In this document: one piece after another, positions 22,995 to 31,715 of the stretch | How positions within the stretch are numbered: position 1 is the stretch's first letter | Layout: each line of letters begins with the position of its first letter | The notes under the pieces: generated by a model | What the model was told of the DNA's origin: nothing | Seen by the model: the letters and a program-made list of their open reading frames with translations, nothing else | The model's database searches: none | Origin: Flavobacteriales bacterium | GTDB lineage: Bacteria > Bacteroidota > Bacteroidia > Flavobacteriales_G > JALEGO01 | Direction of reading: 5' to 3' | Length of the DNA: 48,527 bases | Assembly: GCA_020631045.1 (NCBI GenBank) | Contig: JAHDHZ010000015.1 | Coordinates: 1 to 48,527 of the forward strand | Translations under genes and position numbers: made by a program

Positions 22995-25900
22995 TTACCC
23001 ATGACAGTTCTTAAACTTCTTACCACTTCCACAAGGGCAAGGCTCGTTTCTACCCACTTTTGCTTCTGCTACAACAGGGGCACGCTTTTGAGGTTTTGCC
23101 TCACCACCTAAGTTTTGGTTTCGAGCTTGTTCTTGGGCACTTCGAGCTGCTGCCACATCGTTTCTTGTGGTTTGCATTTGCTTTAAATCAGCTTTGGGTT
23201 GCTCTTGTACTTTTTGCTGCCCAGGGGCTTGGGCATAAATGTTTGCTTTTTGCAAGAAAGAGATGATCTCTTTATTGACCTTTGAAAGCATTTGCTCAAA
23301 CAATGCAAAAGATTCTATCTTATAGGTCACCAACGGATCTTTTTGCTCGTATTGTGCTGCTCCCTGAATGTTTTGTTTTAAATCATCTAACTCTCTTAAA
23401 TGCTCTTTCCAAGCATCATCAATGAAGCTTAAAGTAATGATTTTCTCAAGCTGGGTGCAAATGTGCATACCATCAGAATTCATCAACTTATCTCTATTAA
23501 ACCTAAATCCTATGACTTTTTTACCATCTGTGAACCCGATCGGAGGCAGATTGTTCGAAATCTCAGGATTGTTTTTAATCACATCTCTCACCGCACTAAA
23601 AACCATTTTAGAAATGGTTTTTTTCTTTTGATCGTAGTGCAAGTAAGCAGTTTTAAACAACTCATCAGTCAATTCTTGAAAAGACGTTGAGGCTGCTTTT
23701 GTCTCATCGAAGGGCAATTGTACAGATAAAATTGAAAAGGCATCCATCTGAAATTGCTCATAATCTTTGCTTTGCTGATAATCACCAGTGATCTCTTGTA
23801 CTACATCATACAAAGCATCGCTGATGTCTAAAGCTAGACGCTCTTCATACAAAGCGTTTTTACGTTTTTTGTAGATTACCTCTCTTTGAGAGTTCATCAC
23901 ATCATCGTATTCTAACAATCTTTTTCGTATGCCGTAGTTGTTCTCTTCAACTTTCTTTTGAGCACGTTCAATCGATCTGGTAATCATGCCGTGCTGAATT
24001 ACATCACCTTCTTCGTGACCCAAACGGTCCATCATACGGGCAATACGCTCAGATCCGAACAAACGCATGAGATTGTCTTCAAGTGAGACAAAAAACTGAG
24101 AAGAGCCCGGATCACCTTGCCTACCCGAACGCCCCCTTAACTGACGATCAACTCTTCGAGATTCGTGACGCTCTGTACCAATAATGGCCAGTCCTCCAGC
24201 TGCTTTTACCCCATCTCTTAACTTAATGTCAGTACCACGACCTGCCATGTTGGTGGCAATGGTCACTCTACCTGCAAACCCAGCATCTGCCACAACATCT
24301 GCCTCTTTATCGTGCAATTTTGCGTTGAGCACATTGTGCTTGATTTTTCTTTTAGTGAGCATCTTACTTAGGTGCTCAGATGATTCTACAGTGGTGGTTC
24401 CTACCAAAACAGGACGGCCTGCATCGATCATTTTTTGTACTTCTTGCGCAATGGCATCGTTCTTTTCTCTTACGGTTTTGTACACCAAGTCTTGCTCGTC
24501 TTTTCTAGCAATTGGTCTGTTTGTCGGAATAATAATTACATCAAGCTCATAGATTTGAAACAGTTCTGTTGCTTCAGTCTCGGCGGTACCGGTCATGCCC
24601 GAGAGTTTGTTGTACATTCTAAAATAATTCTGTAGGGTAATGGTCGCATAGGTCTGTGTGGCGGCTTCTACCTTTACGTTTTCTTTTGCTTCAATGGCTT
24701 GGTGCAGTCCGTCTGAATAACGACGGCCATCCATAATACGACCTGTTTGTTCATCGACAATTTTTACTTTGTTGTCCATGACCACATACTCGTTTTCTTT
24801 CTCGAACAGTGCGTAGGCCTTTAAAAGTTGATTCATTGTGTGGATGCGATCAACCTTGATGGCATAGTCAATATTGAGCTGATCTAAAGCTTTAGACTCG
24901 TCTTCTTGAGATAGGTTTTTGTTTCTAATCTCAGCAATACTTGCCCCCATATCAGGAACAATATAAAAGTTCGGATCATCTGTATTACCCGTAATCAAAT
25001 CAATCCCTTTTTCAGTCAATTCAATGCTATTGGTCTTTTCATCTATGGTAAAAAATAGTTTTTCATCAACTGTAGGCATTTCTTTTGCATTGTCTTGCAA
25101 ATAAAAATTCTCAGTTTTTTGCAAAGTCGTCTTGATGCCTGGCTCACTTAGGTACTGAATCAATTCTTTGTTTTTAGGCAATCCACGATGTGCTCTTAAA
25201 AGTGCCAATCCACCATCTTTTTGGTTTTGATTATAGGTCTTTTTATCGGCTGCCTGTGTTTCTGTAATTGATAGTAACTTTTTAGCCTGTGCCAAAAAGC
25301 CTTCTGCCTCTTTGCGTTGAGCACGCATCAGCAACTCAACTTTTGGTTTGTACTGCGTGTATTCTTGTTGGTCTCCTTTAGGGGTCGGGCCAGATATAAT
25401 CAACGGAGTTCTAGCATCATCAATCAAGACAGAATCAACCTCATCGACAATGGCATAATTGTGCTTGCGCTGAACCAAATCTTCAACCTTAGAGGCCATG
25501 TTATCTCTCAGATAATCAAACCCAAACTCATTGTTGGTACCATAAGTAATATCAGCTAAATAAGCATTTCTTCTGCCTTCTGAATTGGGCTGATGATTGT
25601 CAATACAATCAACTGTTAAGCCGTGAAATTGAAAGATGGGTGCATTCCATTCGGCATCTCTTCGAGCCAGGTAATTGTTCACCGTCACCACGTGTACACC
25701 TCTACCACTCAAAGCATTCAAATAGATGGGCAAGGTAGCTACTAAGGTTTTACCCTCTCCTGTTTGCATCTCAGCAATTTTTCCTTGATGCAAGACTACT
25801 CCTCCAATTAACTGCACATCGTAATGAATCATTTGCCATTCAATATCGGTACCAGCAGCGTTCCATTTGTTAAGCCAAGTGGAGTTGTTTCCACTGATTT

Positions 25901-26333
25901 GAATGTGTGGTCTATTGGCAGCTAATTCTTTGTCTAAAGCTGTGGCTTGTACTTGCAACTGCTGATTTTCAGTGAGTCTTCTTGCCGTTTCTTTCACAAC
26001 AGCAAAGGCTTGAGGCAACAAATCATCAAGCACTGTTTTTAATTTCTCAGTGATTTGTTCTTCAATTTGATCAATCTGATCAAAAATTTGATCTTTCTCA
26101 TTGATTGAAGCTTGTTCTGCTTTTAGCTTTAACGCATCAATTTGATCGCGTTCTTGTTTTACTGCTTCATTGATTTTTGATTTAAACTCAGCGGTCTTCT
26201 CTCTGAGTTGTTGGTCTGATAAAGCATTTAAACCAGCATATTGTTTATTAATCTGATCAACAACAGGACGAATAGCTTTGATGTCTTTTTCTGATTTTGT
26301 TCCAAAGATTTTTTTTAAGATAGAACCAATCAT
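22995..26333 (-). CDS. secA: Preprotein translocase ATPase SecA
   Basis: This 1,112-residue motor drives secretory preproteins through SecYEG. Walker A is MQTGEGKTLVATLP and Walker B/DEAD-type is IVDEVDSVLIDDAR. The region-2 helicase signature includes LSGMTGTAETEATE, ATNMAGRGTDIKL and QLRGRSGRQGDPG. The C-terminus EPCPCGSGKKFKNCHG is the zinc site that binds SecB and phospholipid. Length is above the 840-900 residues of many bacteria but usual for Bacteroidota, which carry an insertion between the nucleotide-binding parts. It lies downstream of upp and a membrane protein on the same strand. Confidence 0.97.
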   Translation of the reverse strand: MIGSILKKIFGTKSEKDIKAIRPVVDQINKQYAGLNALSDQQLREKTAEFKSKINEAVKQERDQIDALKLKAEQASINEKDQIFDQIDQIEEQITEKLKTVLDDLLPQAFAVVKETARRLTENQQLQVQATALDKELAANRPHIQISGNNSTWLNKWNAAGTDIEWQMIHYDVQLIGGVVLHQGKIAEMQTGEGKTLVATLPIYLNALSGRGVHVVTVNNYLARRDAEWNAPIFQFHGLTVDCIDNHQPNSEGRRNAYLADITYGTNNEFGFDYLRDNMASKVEDLVQRKHNYAIVDEVDSVLIDDARTPLIISGPTPKGDQQEYTQYKPKVELLMRAQRKEAEGFLAQAKKLLSITETQAADKKTYNQNQKDGGLALLRAHRGLPKNKELIQYLSEPGIKTTLQKTENFYLQDNAKEMPTVDEKLFFTIDEKTNSIELTEKGIDLITGNTDDPNFYIVPDMGASIAEIRNKNLSQEDESKALDQLNIDYAIKVDRIHTMNQLLKAYALFEKENEYVVMDNKVKIVDEQTGRIMDGRRYSDGLHQAIEAKENVKVEAATQTYATITLQNYFRMYNKLSGMTGTAETEATELFQIYELDVIIIPTNRPIARKDEQDLVYKTVREKNDAIAQEVQKMIDAGRPVLVGTTTVESSEHLSKMLTKRKIKHNVLNAKLHDKEADVVADAGFAGRVTIATNMAGRGTDIKLRDGVKAAGGLAIIGTERHESRRVDRQLRGRSGRQGDPGSSQFFVSLEDNLMRLFGSERIARMMDRLGHEEGDVIQHGMITRSIERAQKKVEENNYGIRKRLLEYDDVMNSQREVIYKKRKNALYEERLALDISDALYDVVQEITGDYQQSKDYEQFQMDAFSILSVQLPFDETKAASTSFQELTDELFKTAYLHYDQKKKTISKMVFSAVRDVIKNNPEISNNLPPIGFTDGKKVIGFRFNRDKLMNSDGMHICTQLEKIITLSFIDDAWKEHLRELDDLKQNIQGAAQYEQKDPLVTYKIESFALFEQMLSKVNKEIISFLQKANIYAQAPGQQKVQEQPKADLKQMQTTRNDVAAARSAQEQARNQNLGGEAKPQKRAPVVAEAKVGRNEPCPCGSGKKFKNCHG

Positions 26334-26409
26334 AATTCAGGGTATTTTTGATTTTTTTGACGAAAAATAAAGGTACAGAATTCTTTGAATTGAGACCCTA
26401 TTTTAGTGC

Positions 26410-26844
26410 TCAAATAAAAAACTTGCCAAAAATGGTAGCCAAAGCACTCCAAAAGGCAACAGAAATAAATAATGCAGGCAATGTTTTTCGGTCATCCCTG
26501 AAATAATTGTAAGCAATAATACTGCCTATCGGAATAGAGATCATCATAGGGGTAATAAAAGCAATTCCAATGATGCCCCACGATCGCTTTACTTTTACCG
26601 TAAGACGAGAACTCCATGAAAAAATACGCTTTTTATCTTTGCTTTTAAACCTATGCGCGATAAGTTGCACGAGTGATCCACCAAAAAAATAGAACACCAA
26701 TACGCCCAGCGATCCACCCGAAAAAAGAATTAAAAAATTAACAAAAGGAGCATAACCTGAAAGCAAAACCGCAGGCACTGACACCAACATCTTAATGCTT
26801 GCAAGTAACATTAAAGAAATCACTTTTAAGGCCTCAACCCACAT
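26410..26844 (-). CDS. Small integral membrane protein
   Basis: The 144-residue protein has four hydrophobic stretches, including VISLMLLASIKMLVSVPAVL, FVNFLILFSGGSLGVLVFYF and IGIAFITPMMISIPIGSIIA, joined by a basic loop KSKDKKRIF. The PxxISIPIGS motif recalls small-multidrug-export-like or SNARE-associated membrane families, but I am not confident of the family. It sits 12 bases after upp and 76 bases before secA on the same strand, so the three may be co-transcribed. Confidence 0.65.
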   Translation of the reverse strand: MWVEALKVISLMLLASIKMLVSVPAVLLSGYAPFVNFLILFSGGSLGVLVFYFFGGSLVQLIAHRFKSKDKKRIFSWSSRLTVKVKRSWGIIGIAFITPMMISIPIGSIIAYNYFRDDRKTLPALFISVAFWSALATIFGKFFI

Positions 26845-26856
26845 GATTAGAAAGCT

Positions 26857-27510
26857 TTACAATTTAGGTCCGTAAGCCAAGTCACCAGCATCACCCAAAC
26901 CAGGCACGATGTAACTCTTGCTGTTCATCTGTTCATCTAAAGCTGCAATCCAAAAGTGGGTGTCTTTAGGGAAGTTTTTAACCACATATTCAAGGCCTTG
27001 ACGAGAACCTATGGCTACTGCTACGTGTGTTGCTTTGGGTTTTCCGTTGGTAAGTAATGCCTCGTAGCATGCATACATCGATGACCCTGTAGCCAACATG
27101 GGGTCAGATAAAATCAAGGTTTTGTCTTGCAATGAAGGTGATGCCTGATAGTCAACAGCGATATCAACTTCGTGGTTTTCATGTGGTTTTCTGTAAGCTG
27201 AAATAAAGGCGCTAGGCGCTTTGTCGTAAACATATTGCAGACCCAGGTGTAATGCTAAGCCTGCACGCAAAATGGTTGCTAAGACAGGTTGCTCAGACAG
27301 TATATTTACCTTGCAAGTATCGAGCGGAGTAGTGATGGTTTTTTGCTGATATTCAAGATGTTTTGAAATCTCAAACCCAATAATAGCACCGATGCGCTCC
27401 ATGTTTTTTTGAAACCGCATTTGATCGCCTTGAATCTGAGTATCTCTAATCTCTCTAATAAACTGGTTGAGCACTGAATTTTGCTCATTTAAGATATGTA
27501 CATTTTGCAT
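26857..27510 (-). CDS. upp: Uracil phosphoribosyltransferase
   Basis: This 217-residue pyrimidine-salvage enzyme makes UMP from uracil and PRPP in the cytoplasm. The PRPP-binding loop is LILSDPMLATGSSMYA, and the uracil-binding C-terminus is YIVPGLGDAGDLAYG, both diagnostic of UPRTases. PVLATILRAGLALHLG forms the second PRPP contact. The length is close to the family norm of 208-215. A promoter lies immediately upstream and would give an almost leaderless mRNA. Confidence 0.96.
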   Translation of the reverse strand: MQNVHILNEQNSVLNQFIREIRDTQIQGDQMRFQKNMERIGAIIGFEISKHLEYQQKTITTPLDTCKVNILSEQPVLATILRAGLALHLGLQYVYDKAPSAFISAYRKPHENHEVDIAVDYQASPSLQDKTLILSDPMLATGSSMYACYEALLTNGKPKATHVAVAIGSRQGLEYVVKNFPKDTHFWIAALDEQMNSKSYIVPGLGDAGDLAYGPKL

Positions 27511-27517
27511 GGTAAGG

Positions 27518-27548
27518 CGAAGTTAGTGAATTGAGAAGCGTAGATCAA
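27518..27548 (-). promoter_or_regulatory. Bacteroidota-type promoter of upp
   Basis: On the minus strand, TTG (27548-27546) and TAACTTCG (27525-27518) are 20 bases apart, with one mismatch to TAnnTTTG. The ATG is at 27510, so the predicted transcript starts very close to the first codon. It is the same architecture as at gcvP and thrS. Confidence 0.5.
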
Positions 27549-27552
27549 GGGT

Positions 27553-27584
27553 AAAAAAAAGGCTATAAGCAAAAACTTATAACC
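27553..27584 (-). terminator. Terminator of the small peptide gene
   Basis: On the minus strand GGTTATAAG pairs with CTTATAGCC, nine pairs with one G-U, over a six-base loop. It is followed by an eight-base T run (plus-strand A run at 27553-27560). It lies between the peptide gene and the upp promoter and isolates the two. Confidence 0.85.
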
Positions 27585-27608
27585 CTTTCAACTTTTTAAC
27601 TTTTAGTC

Positions 27609-27845
27609 TTACCCATTTCCTGTTCCAGTTTGTCTATGATCAGTTAAATCAAAACTAAAATCAAATGCTTGATCGTATATGTGAGATACGTCTGTATCAC
27701 AGCACCCCGCATCACCAGCAGTACAGCTATCATTAGTTGACACTTCATAAACACTTAACGATCCAGCATAAGTATTCGTCTCTGTATTGTTATTAATTTT
27801 AAAATCATTGAACAATTCTTTTAAATTATCTTTTTTTGTGCTCAT
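27609..27845 (-). CDS. Small Cys-containing peptide, unknown
   Basis: This 78-residue gene stands alone, with its own strong terminator and a spacer of about 100 bases upstream. Its N-terminus MSTKKDNLKELFNDFKINN is helical and charged, like leader regions of some modified peptides, followed by a C-terminal part with three cysteines (SCTAGDAGCCDTD), Asp/Phe-rich sequence and a TGTGNG tail. No signal peptide or membrane segment is seen. It could be a ribosomally made peptide precursor or a small cytoplasmic protein. No modifying enzyme gene is adjacent, so I do not assign it. Confidence 0.6.
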   Translation of the reverse strand: MSTKKDNLKELFNDFKINNNTETNTYAGSLSVYEVSTNDSCTAGDAGCCDTDVSHIYDQAFDFSFDLTDHRQTGTGNG

Positions 27846-27946
27846 AATTATTTTTTTAACATCTTGAATTTAAGAAAATTATATTAGTGAATCAATAAAT
27901 AATAAACAAAAGACTAATTTACTTTATAAGTGTATTGAATTCACTT

Positions 27947-28999
27947 TTAAGTGTTTTGTAGATGAAAATCGAAACCCTCTTTACCAAGCCAGGTTAATAC
28001 ATTTTTACACCAAATATCACGGCCTTCTTGAGCAGTTAAAATTCCAGTTTCAACCGCATAATCTACCACTCGACCCGGAAAAGATGTACCTACGCCTTCC
28101 ATTTCACCCAAAGGATACGGATCATCTAGGCCAATAATCATTTGGCTGGCACCGACACGTTTTTTTAGTAATTCTAAAGTGTAAGAATCATGAACCAGGG
28201 TGTCAAAAAATAGATTCTCACTACCCAATGTTTCTCTTGGGTCGTGATAGCCTTTAAAAATATCAGGGCGGCCATCATAACCCTGAATACGCCTGCCATA
28301 TCCAGCAATACCCAACATACCACCGTGAGCAAAACTCGTGCGCATCTTTGGGTATTTTTTAGGCAAGGCTCTTAACGTAAATAAATGCAAGGTATCTGCA
28401 CATTGCGCCATCATCCAAACCAAATGAAAGCGCCAGTATTGATTTTTTAAAGCCACCATTTTCTCACCATCATAAGGGTGAATCTGAAGGGCTAAGCCAA
28501 GATCATTCGCTTTTTCAAAAATAGGATCTACCTCTTGCTCTGCAACAGACAGCCACTCTGCTTTAGAATTTAAAAAATGAGTAGGCAAACAAAGCACTCT
28601 AAGATTCAATTCATGAACACAACGATCAATTTCTTTTAAGGCTTCTTTCATGTAAAGCGGCTGCACTACAAAACCACAGGTAAATTTCTCTGGATAATTG
28701 CTTTGTATTTGAGCATTAAAATCATTCTGAAAACGCATGGTGTCAACGCAATCCTGTTTAGACCAACCATTGCAGTACAACTGAGATAAACAAAGCATAA
28801 CTGCATGATCGATCTGATGCTTATCCATCCACAACAGCTTATCCTTCACAAAAAAACTTTGATCTGTAATTGGCCTTGACCACTCTCCCTGACGCATGAA
28901 GGATTTATCTTCATCGACCCAAAATAATTTTTTGTCCTTCATAAATCTAGGAATTTGAGAAGGCTCAGGTAAGATATGTCCGTGACCATTTATGCGCAC
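27947..28999 (-). CDS. ACMSD-like amidohydrolase (metal-dependent decarboxylase family)
   Basis: The 350-residue protein belongs to the amidohydrolase 2 group that contains 2-amino-3-carboxymuconate-6-semialdehyde decarboxylase. Metal ligands expected in that enzyme sit at nearly identical numbers to human ACMSD: H6 and H8 (NGHGHIL), H174 (QIHPYDG) and D292 (IIGLDDPYPLGE), with a catalytic-type H225 in FAHGGMLG. LDDPYPLGE corresponds to the family's D-x-P-x-PLGE stretch. ACMSD acts in the kynurenine pathway, but no other kynurenine genes are nearby. A relative acting on a different aromatic intermediate is possible. No signal peptide; cytoplasmic. Confidence 0.85.
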   Translation of the reverse strand: MRINGHGHILPEPSQIPRFMKDKKLFWVDEDKSFMRQGEWSRPITDQSFFVKDKLLWMDKHQIDHAVMLCLSQLYCNGWSKQDCVDTMRFQNDFNAQIQSNYPEKFTCGFVVQPLYMKEALKEIDRCVHELNLRVLCLPTHFLNSKAEWLSVAEQEVDPIFEKANDLGLALQIHPYDGEKMVALKNQYWRFHLVWMMAQCADTLHLFTLRALPKKYPKMRTSFAHGGMLGIAGYGRRIQGYDGRPDIFKGYHDPRETLGSENLFFDTLVHDSYTLELLKKRVGASQMIIGLDDPYPLGEMEGVGTSFPGRVVDYAVETGILTAQEGRDIWCKNVLTWLGKEGFDFHLQNT

Positions 29000-29114
29000 A
29001 ATACTTTAACTAAAATATATCCTATTAACGAAAAATAACACTAAAAGATACATTATAGCTAGACTATGCATTGTAGTGTACTGTAATTAATGAAAAAGTC
29101 TTGGAAAAACGAAA

Positions 29115-29149
29115 ATAAAAAAGGGAAGACTTTTTACAATCTTCCCTTT
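29115..29149 (-). terminator. Terminator of tRNA-Glu
   Basis: AAAGGGAAGA (29120-29129) pairs with TCTTCCCTTT (29140-29149). On the minus strand a T run follows the stem. It lies directly beyond the tRNA 3' end. Confidence 0.85.
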
Positions 29150-29152
29150 AAG

Positions 29153-29224
29153 CAGCCCGTAGGGGAATCGAACCCCTGTTTCCAGGATGAAAACCTGGCG
29201 TCCTAACCCCTAGACGAACGGGCC
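29153..29224 (-). tRNA. tRNA-Glu (anticodon TTC)
   Basis: The 72-base gene has acceptor strands GGCCCGT and ACGGGCT (first pair G-U) with discriminator G. The D arm begins TCGTCTAGGGGTTAGG, typical of tRNA-Glu. The anticodon stem CCAGG/CCTGG closes the loop TTTTCAT, giving TTC. The T loop is GTTCGATTC. CCA is not encoded. Confidence 0.96.
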
Positions 29225-29302
29225 TCAATTAATGAGAATACGAAATTAATTTTTTCTGTGATATGTTCCAAATAAATTTCAGGGTTTACGCATGGTTTTC
29301 TA

Positions 29303-29310
29303 TAATTTTG
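29303..29310 (+). promoter_or_regulatory. Candidate -7 element of the PfkB kinase gene
   Basis: TAATTTTG at 29303-29310 is a full TAnnTTTG match, 19 bases before the start at 29330. A -33 TTG is not evident at 20 bases; a TTTC is near. The rest of 28999-29329 holds the tRNA-Glu gene and its terminator; I see nothing else in it. Confidence 0.4.
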
Positions 29311-29329
29311 TGATACAAAACCAGAATTT

Positions 29330-30259
29330 ATGAGCTTACTTGTTGTTGGGACTGTTGCTTTTGATGCTATTGAAACTCCTTTCGGAAAAACAGATAAAAT
29401 TGTGGGTGGAGCCGCTACTTATATCTCACTTGCTGCTAGTTTTCACACCAAAGACATTGGTTTAGTTTCTGTTGTGGGTGGAGATTTCCCTAAAGAGAAA
29501 ATTGCTTTTTTAAATTCTAAAGGCATTGATACTTCAGGCCTTGAAATCAAAGAAGACGAAAAATCATTTTTCTGGTCAGGCAAATACCACAATGACATGA
29601 ATACCCGTGATACACTTGCCACTGAGTTGAATGTCTTATTAGATTTCGACCCTAAAGTGCCCAATGATCAAACTGCTCCTGACTTTTTAATGCTAGGCAA
29701 CCTAGACCCAGACTTACAAGCCAAAGTGTTAGATCAGATGACTAAGCGTCCAAAGCTAATTGCGATGGATACCATGAATTTTTGGATGGATATGAAACTC
29801 GATCAGCTTAAAAAAAATATTGCCAGAATCGACGTACTCACCATCAACGACGAAGAAGCACGTCAACTTTCAGGTGAATACTCGCTAGTCAAAGCGGCAA
29901 AACTTATTTTAAGCTGGGGACCCAAATACCTAATCATTAAAAAAGGTGAACACGGCGCACTACTTTTCGACAAAGAAAACAACGTCTTTTTTGCGCCCGC
30001 CCTACCCTTAGAAGAAGTCTTTGACCCTACTGGTGCTGGAGATAGCTTCGCAGGTGGGTTTATCGGCTATTTAGCCGCAACAAAAGACATTTCCTTTGAC
30101 AATCTAAAACGTGCAGTGATCATCGGATCTGCTATGGCCTCGTTCACCGTTGAAAAATTCGGCACCCAGCGCTTAGAAGCAATTAGCCCACAAGAAGTTG
30201 ATCAAAGACTACAAGCTTTTAACAACTTAGTTCAAGTAGACATTGCACTAGCCCATTAA
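29330..30259 (+). CDS. PfkB-family carbohydrate/nucleoside kinase
   Basis: The 309-residue protein has the PfkB family N-terminal pattern (VVGTVAFDAIETPFGK and GGAATYISLAASF) and the C-terminal signature VFDPTGAGDSFAGGFIGYLA, where the aspartate of GAGDS is the catalytic base. It transfers phosphate from ATP to a sugar or nucleoside; the substrate cannot be told from sequence by eye. The NHL-repeat gene follows after 29 bases. Confidence 0.93.
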   Translation: MSLLVVGTVAFDAIETPFGKTDKIVGGAATYISLAASFHTKDIGLVSVVGGDFPKEKIAFLNSKGIDTSGLEIKEDEKSFFWSGKYHNDMNTRDTLATELNVLLDFDPKVPNDQTAPDFLMLGNLDPDLQAKVLDQMTKRPKLIAMDTMNFWMDMKLDQLKKNIARIDVLTINDEEARQLSGEYSLVKAAKLILSWGPKYLIIKKGEHGALLFDKENNVFFAPALPLEEVFDPTGAGDSFAGGFIGYLAATKDISFDNLKRAVIIGSAMASFTVEKFGTQRLEAISPQEVDQRLQAFNNLVQVDIALAH

Positions 30260-30288
30260 AAGCCATTTTAAACCATTAAACACACATC

Positions 30289-31659
30289 ATGAAAAACCTA
30301 TATTCTTTCGCATTTTTTATTTTGCTTATCAATACAGCAAACACTCAAAGCGTCGTTGAAACATTCTGCGGAACTGGTATTGCAGGGCTCACGAACGGAA
30401 CCCCCAATCAAACGGCTTTTAATTACCCTCAAAGTATCTGTATCGATCAAATGGGTAATTTATACATAACAGACAGTGATAATAACTGCATTCGAAAAAT
30501 TGATCAAAATGGCAATTCAACCACTTTTGCAGGCGGATCAGGCCCTCAAGATACAGGATATGTTGATGGTGAGAAATCGATTGCAAGATTCAACGTTCCT
30601 TCTGGTATTTGCATCAATGCACAAGGCGATTTATTTGTCACAGATTTCTGGAATCACTGTGTTAGAAAAATTTCAGCCTCTACCGGAATGGTCAGTACTG
30701 TTGCTGGGTCTACTATTGAAGGTTATGCTGACGGAATAAGTGATTCTGCACAGTTCAATTCACCAAGAGCACTTGTGTTGAGCCCAGATGAAAACTTTCT
30801 TTTTGTTGCAGATAGTTGGAACCATAGAATTCGAAAAATTGATCTTCAAAACAATACTGTAAGCACCTATGCAGGATCTGGTGTATTTGGCTACCCTAAT
30901 CAAGGAAGTCACAACGACGGGCAAGACACTGTCTCAGCTACTTTTTACACTCCAACTGGTCTTGATATTGATTCAAACGGAGTGTTGTATGTTGCAGATG
31001 CCTTCAATCATAGAATTCGAAAAATTGATACGCTGGGAGTAGTAACAACTGTTGTTGGCAACGGCCCTTCTGGTTCAGCTAACGGAAGTTACGCTCCAGG
31101 AAATACAGCTACTGCTAGACTTAATGTACCTGTAGAACTCATGCTTTTACCATCAGGTGACATCTTGGTAAGTGATTTATATAGCCAGCGCATCAGACTC
31201 ATTACAAATGATACTGTTGAAACGTATGCTGGAACAGGTAGCGTAGGGTTTTATGATGATTATGCTGAGCTTTCTCAACTAAATAACCCAAGAGCAATGA
31301 CACTTAGTTTAACAGGAGACACTTTGTTTTTTACTGACCAAGGCAACAATGTGATTCGTATGATTTTCACTCAAGAGAATCAAAATCCACCCACTTCTAA
31401 TAACCAGTTAAGCTTTCAGGATCAATTCAAAGTATATCCTTCACCTGTGAGTGATCAACTCGTTATTGATTTAAGCAATCTACAAACAAATGACTTAAAC
31501 ATAGTAATTCAAAATGCATTAGGGCAAACTATTTATTCAAACAACGTCAATACCAGTATTGAAGCCATAGACGCCTCATCATGGAATACCGGAATGTATG
31601 CCGCAAAGCTTGTAAGTAACCATAAAGTAATGGCAGTTCAGAAGATAATAAAAAGGTAG
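30289..31659 (+). CDS. NHL-repeat T9SS cargo protein (type A sorting domain)
   Basis: The 456-residue exported protein has a signal peptide (MKNLYSFAFFILLINTANTQ). At least six NHL-type repeats of about 55-60 residues follow, each centred on a variant of DxxNHxIRKID (for example ITDSDNNCIRKID, VADSWNHRIRKID, VADAFNHRIRKID, VSDLYSQRIRLI, FTDQGNNVIRMI), which would form a six-bladed propeller. The C-terminus, starting at KVYPSPVSDQLVIDLSN and ending in KVMAVQKIIKR, is a T9SS type A sorting domain, so the protein is probably secreted or attached at the cell surface. Ligand unknown. Confidence 0.88.
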   Translation: MKNLYSFAFFILLINTANTQSVVETFCGTGIAGLTNGTPNQTAFNYPQSICIDQMGNLYITDSDNNCIRKIDQNGNSTTFAGGSGPQDTGYVDGEKSIARFNVPSGICINAQGDLFVTDFWNHCVRKISASTGMVSTVAGSTIEGYADGISDSAQFNSPRALVLSPDENFLFVADSWNHRIRKIDLQNNTVSTYAGSGVFGYPNQGSHNDGQDTVSATFYTPTGLDIDSNGVLYVADAFNHRIRKIDTLGVVTTVVGNGPSGSANGSYAPGNTATARLNVPVELMLLPSGDILVSDLYSQRIRLITNDTVETYAGTGSVGFYDDYAELSQLNNPRAMTLSLTGDTLFFTDQGNNVIRMIFTQENQNPPTSNNQLSFQDQFKVYPSPVSDQLVIDLSNLQTNDLNIVIQNALGQTIYSNNVNTSIEAIDASSWNTGMYAAKLVSNHKVMAVQKIIKR

Positions 31660-31677
31660 TTTTTTATAAAAACACTC

Positions 31678-31715
31678 AAAAAAAGCGTTATTCACTTGTG
31701 TTTAACGCTTTTTTT
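31678..31715. terminator. Bidirectional terminator between convergent genes
   Basis: AAAAAAAGCGTTA (31678-31690) is perfectly complementary to TAACGCTTTTTTT (31703-31715) over a 12-base loop. The right arm's T run serves the plus-strand gene and the left arm's A run serves the minus-strand gene. The stop codon of the protease gene (31688-31690) lies inside the left arm. Confidence 0.9.

Noticed and set aside
26410-26844. Naming the small membrane protein as a multidrug exporter
   Set aside because: Only one weak motif resembles that family; left as unknown.
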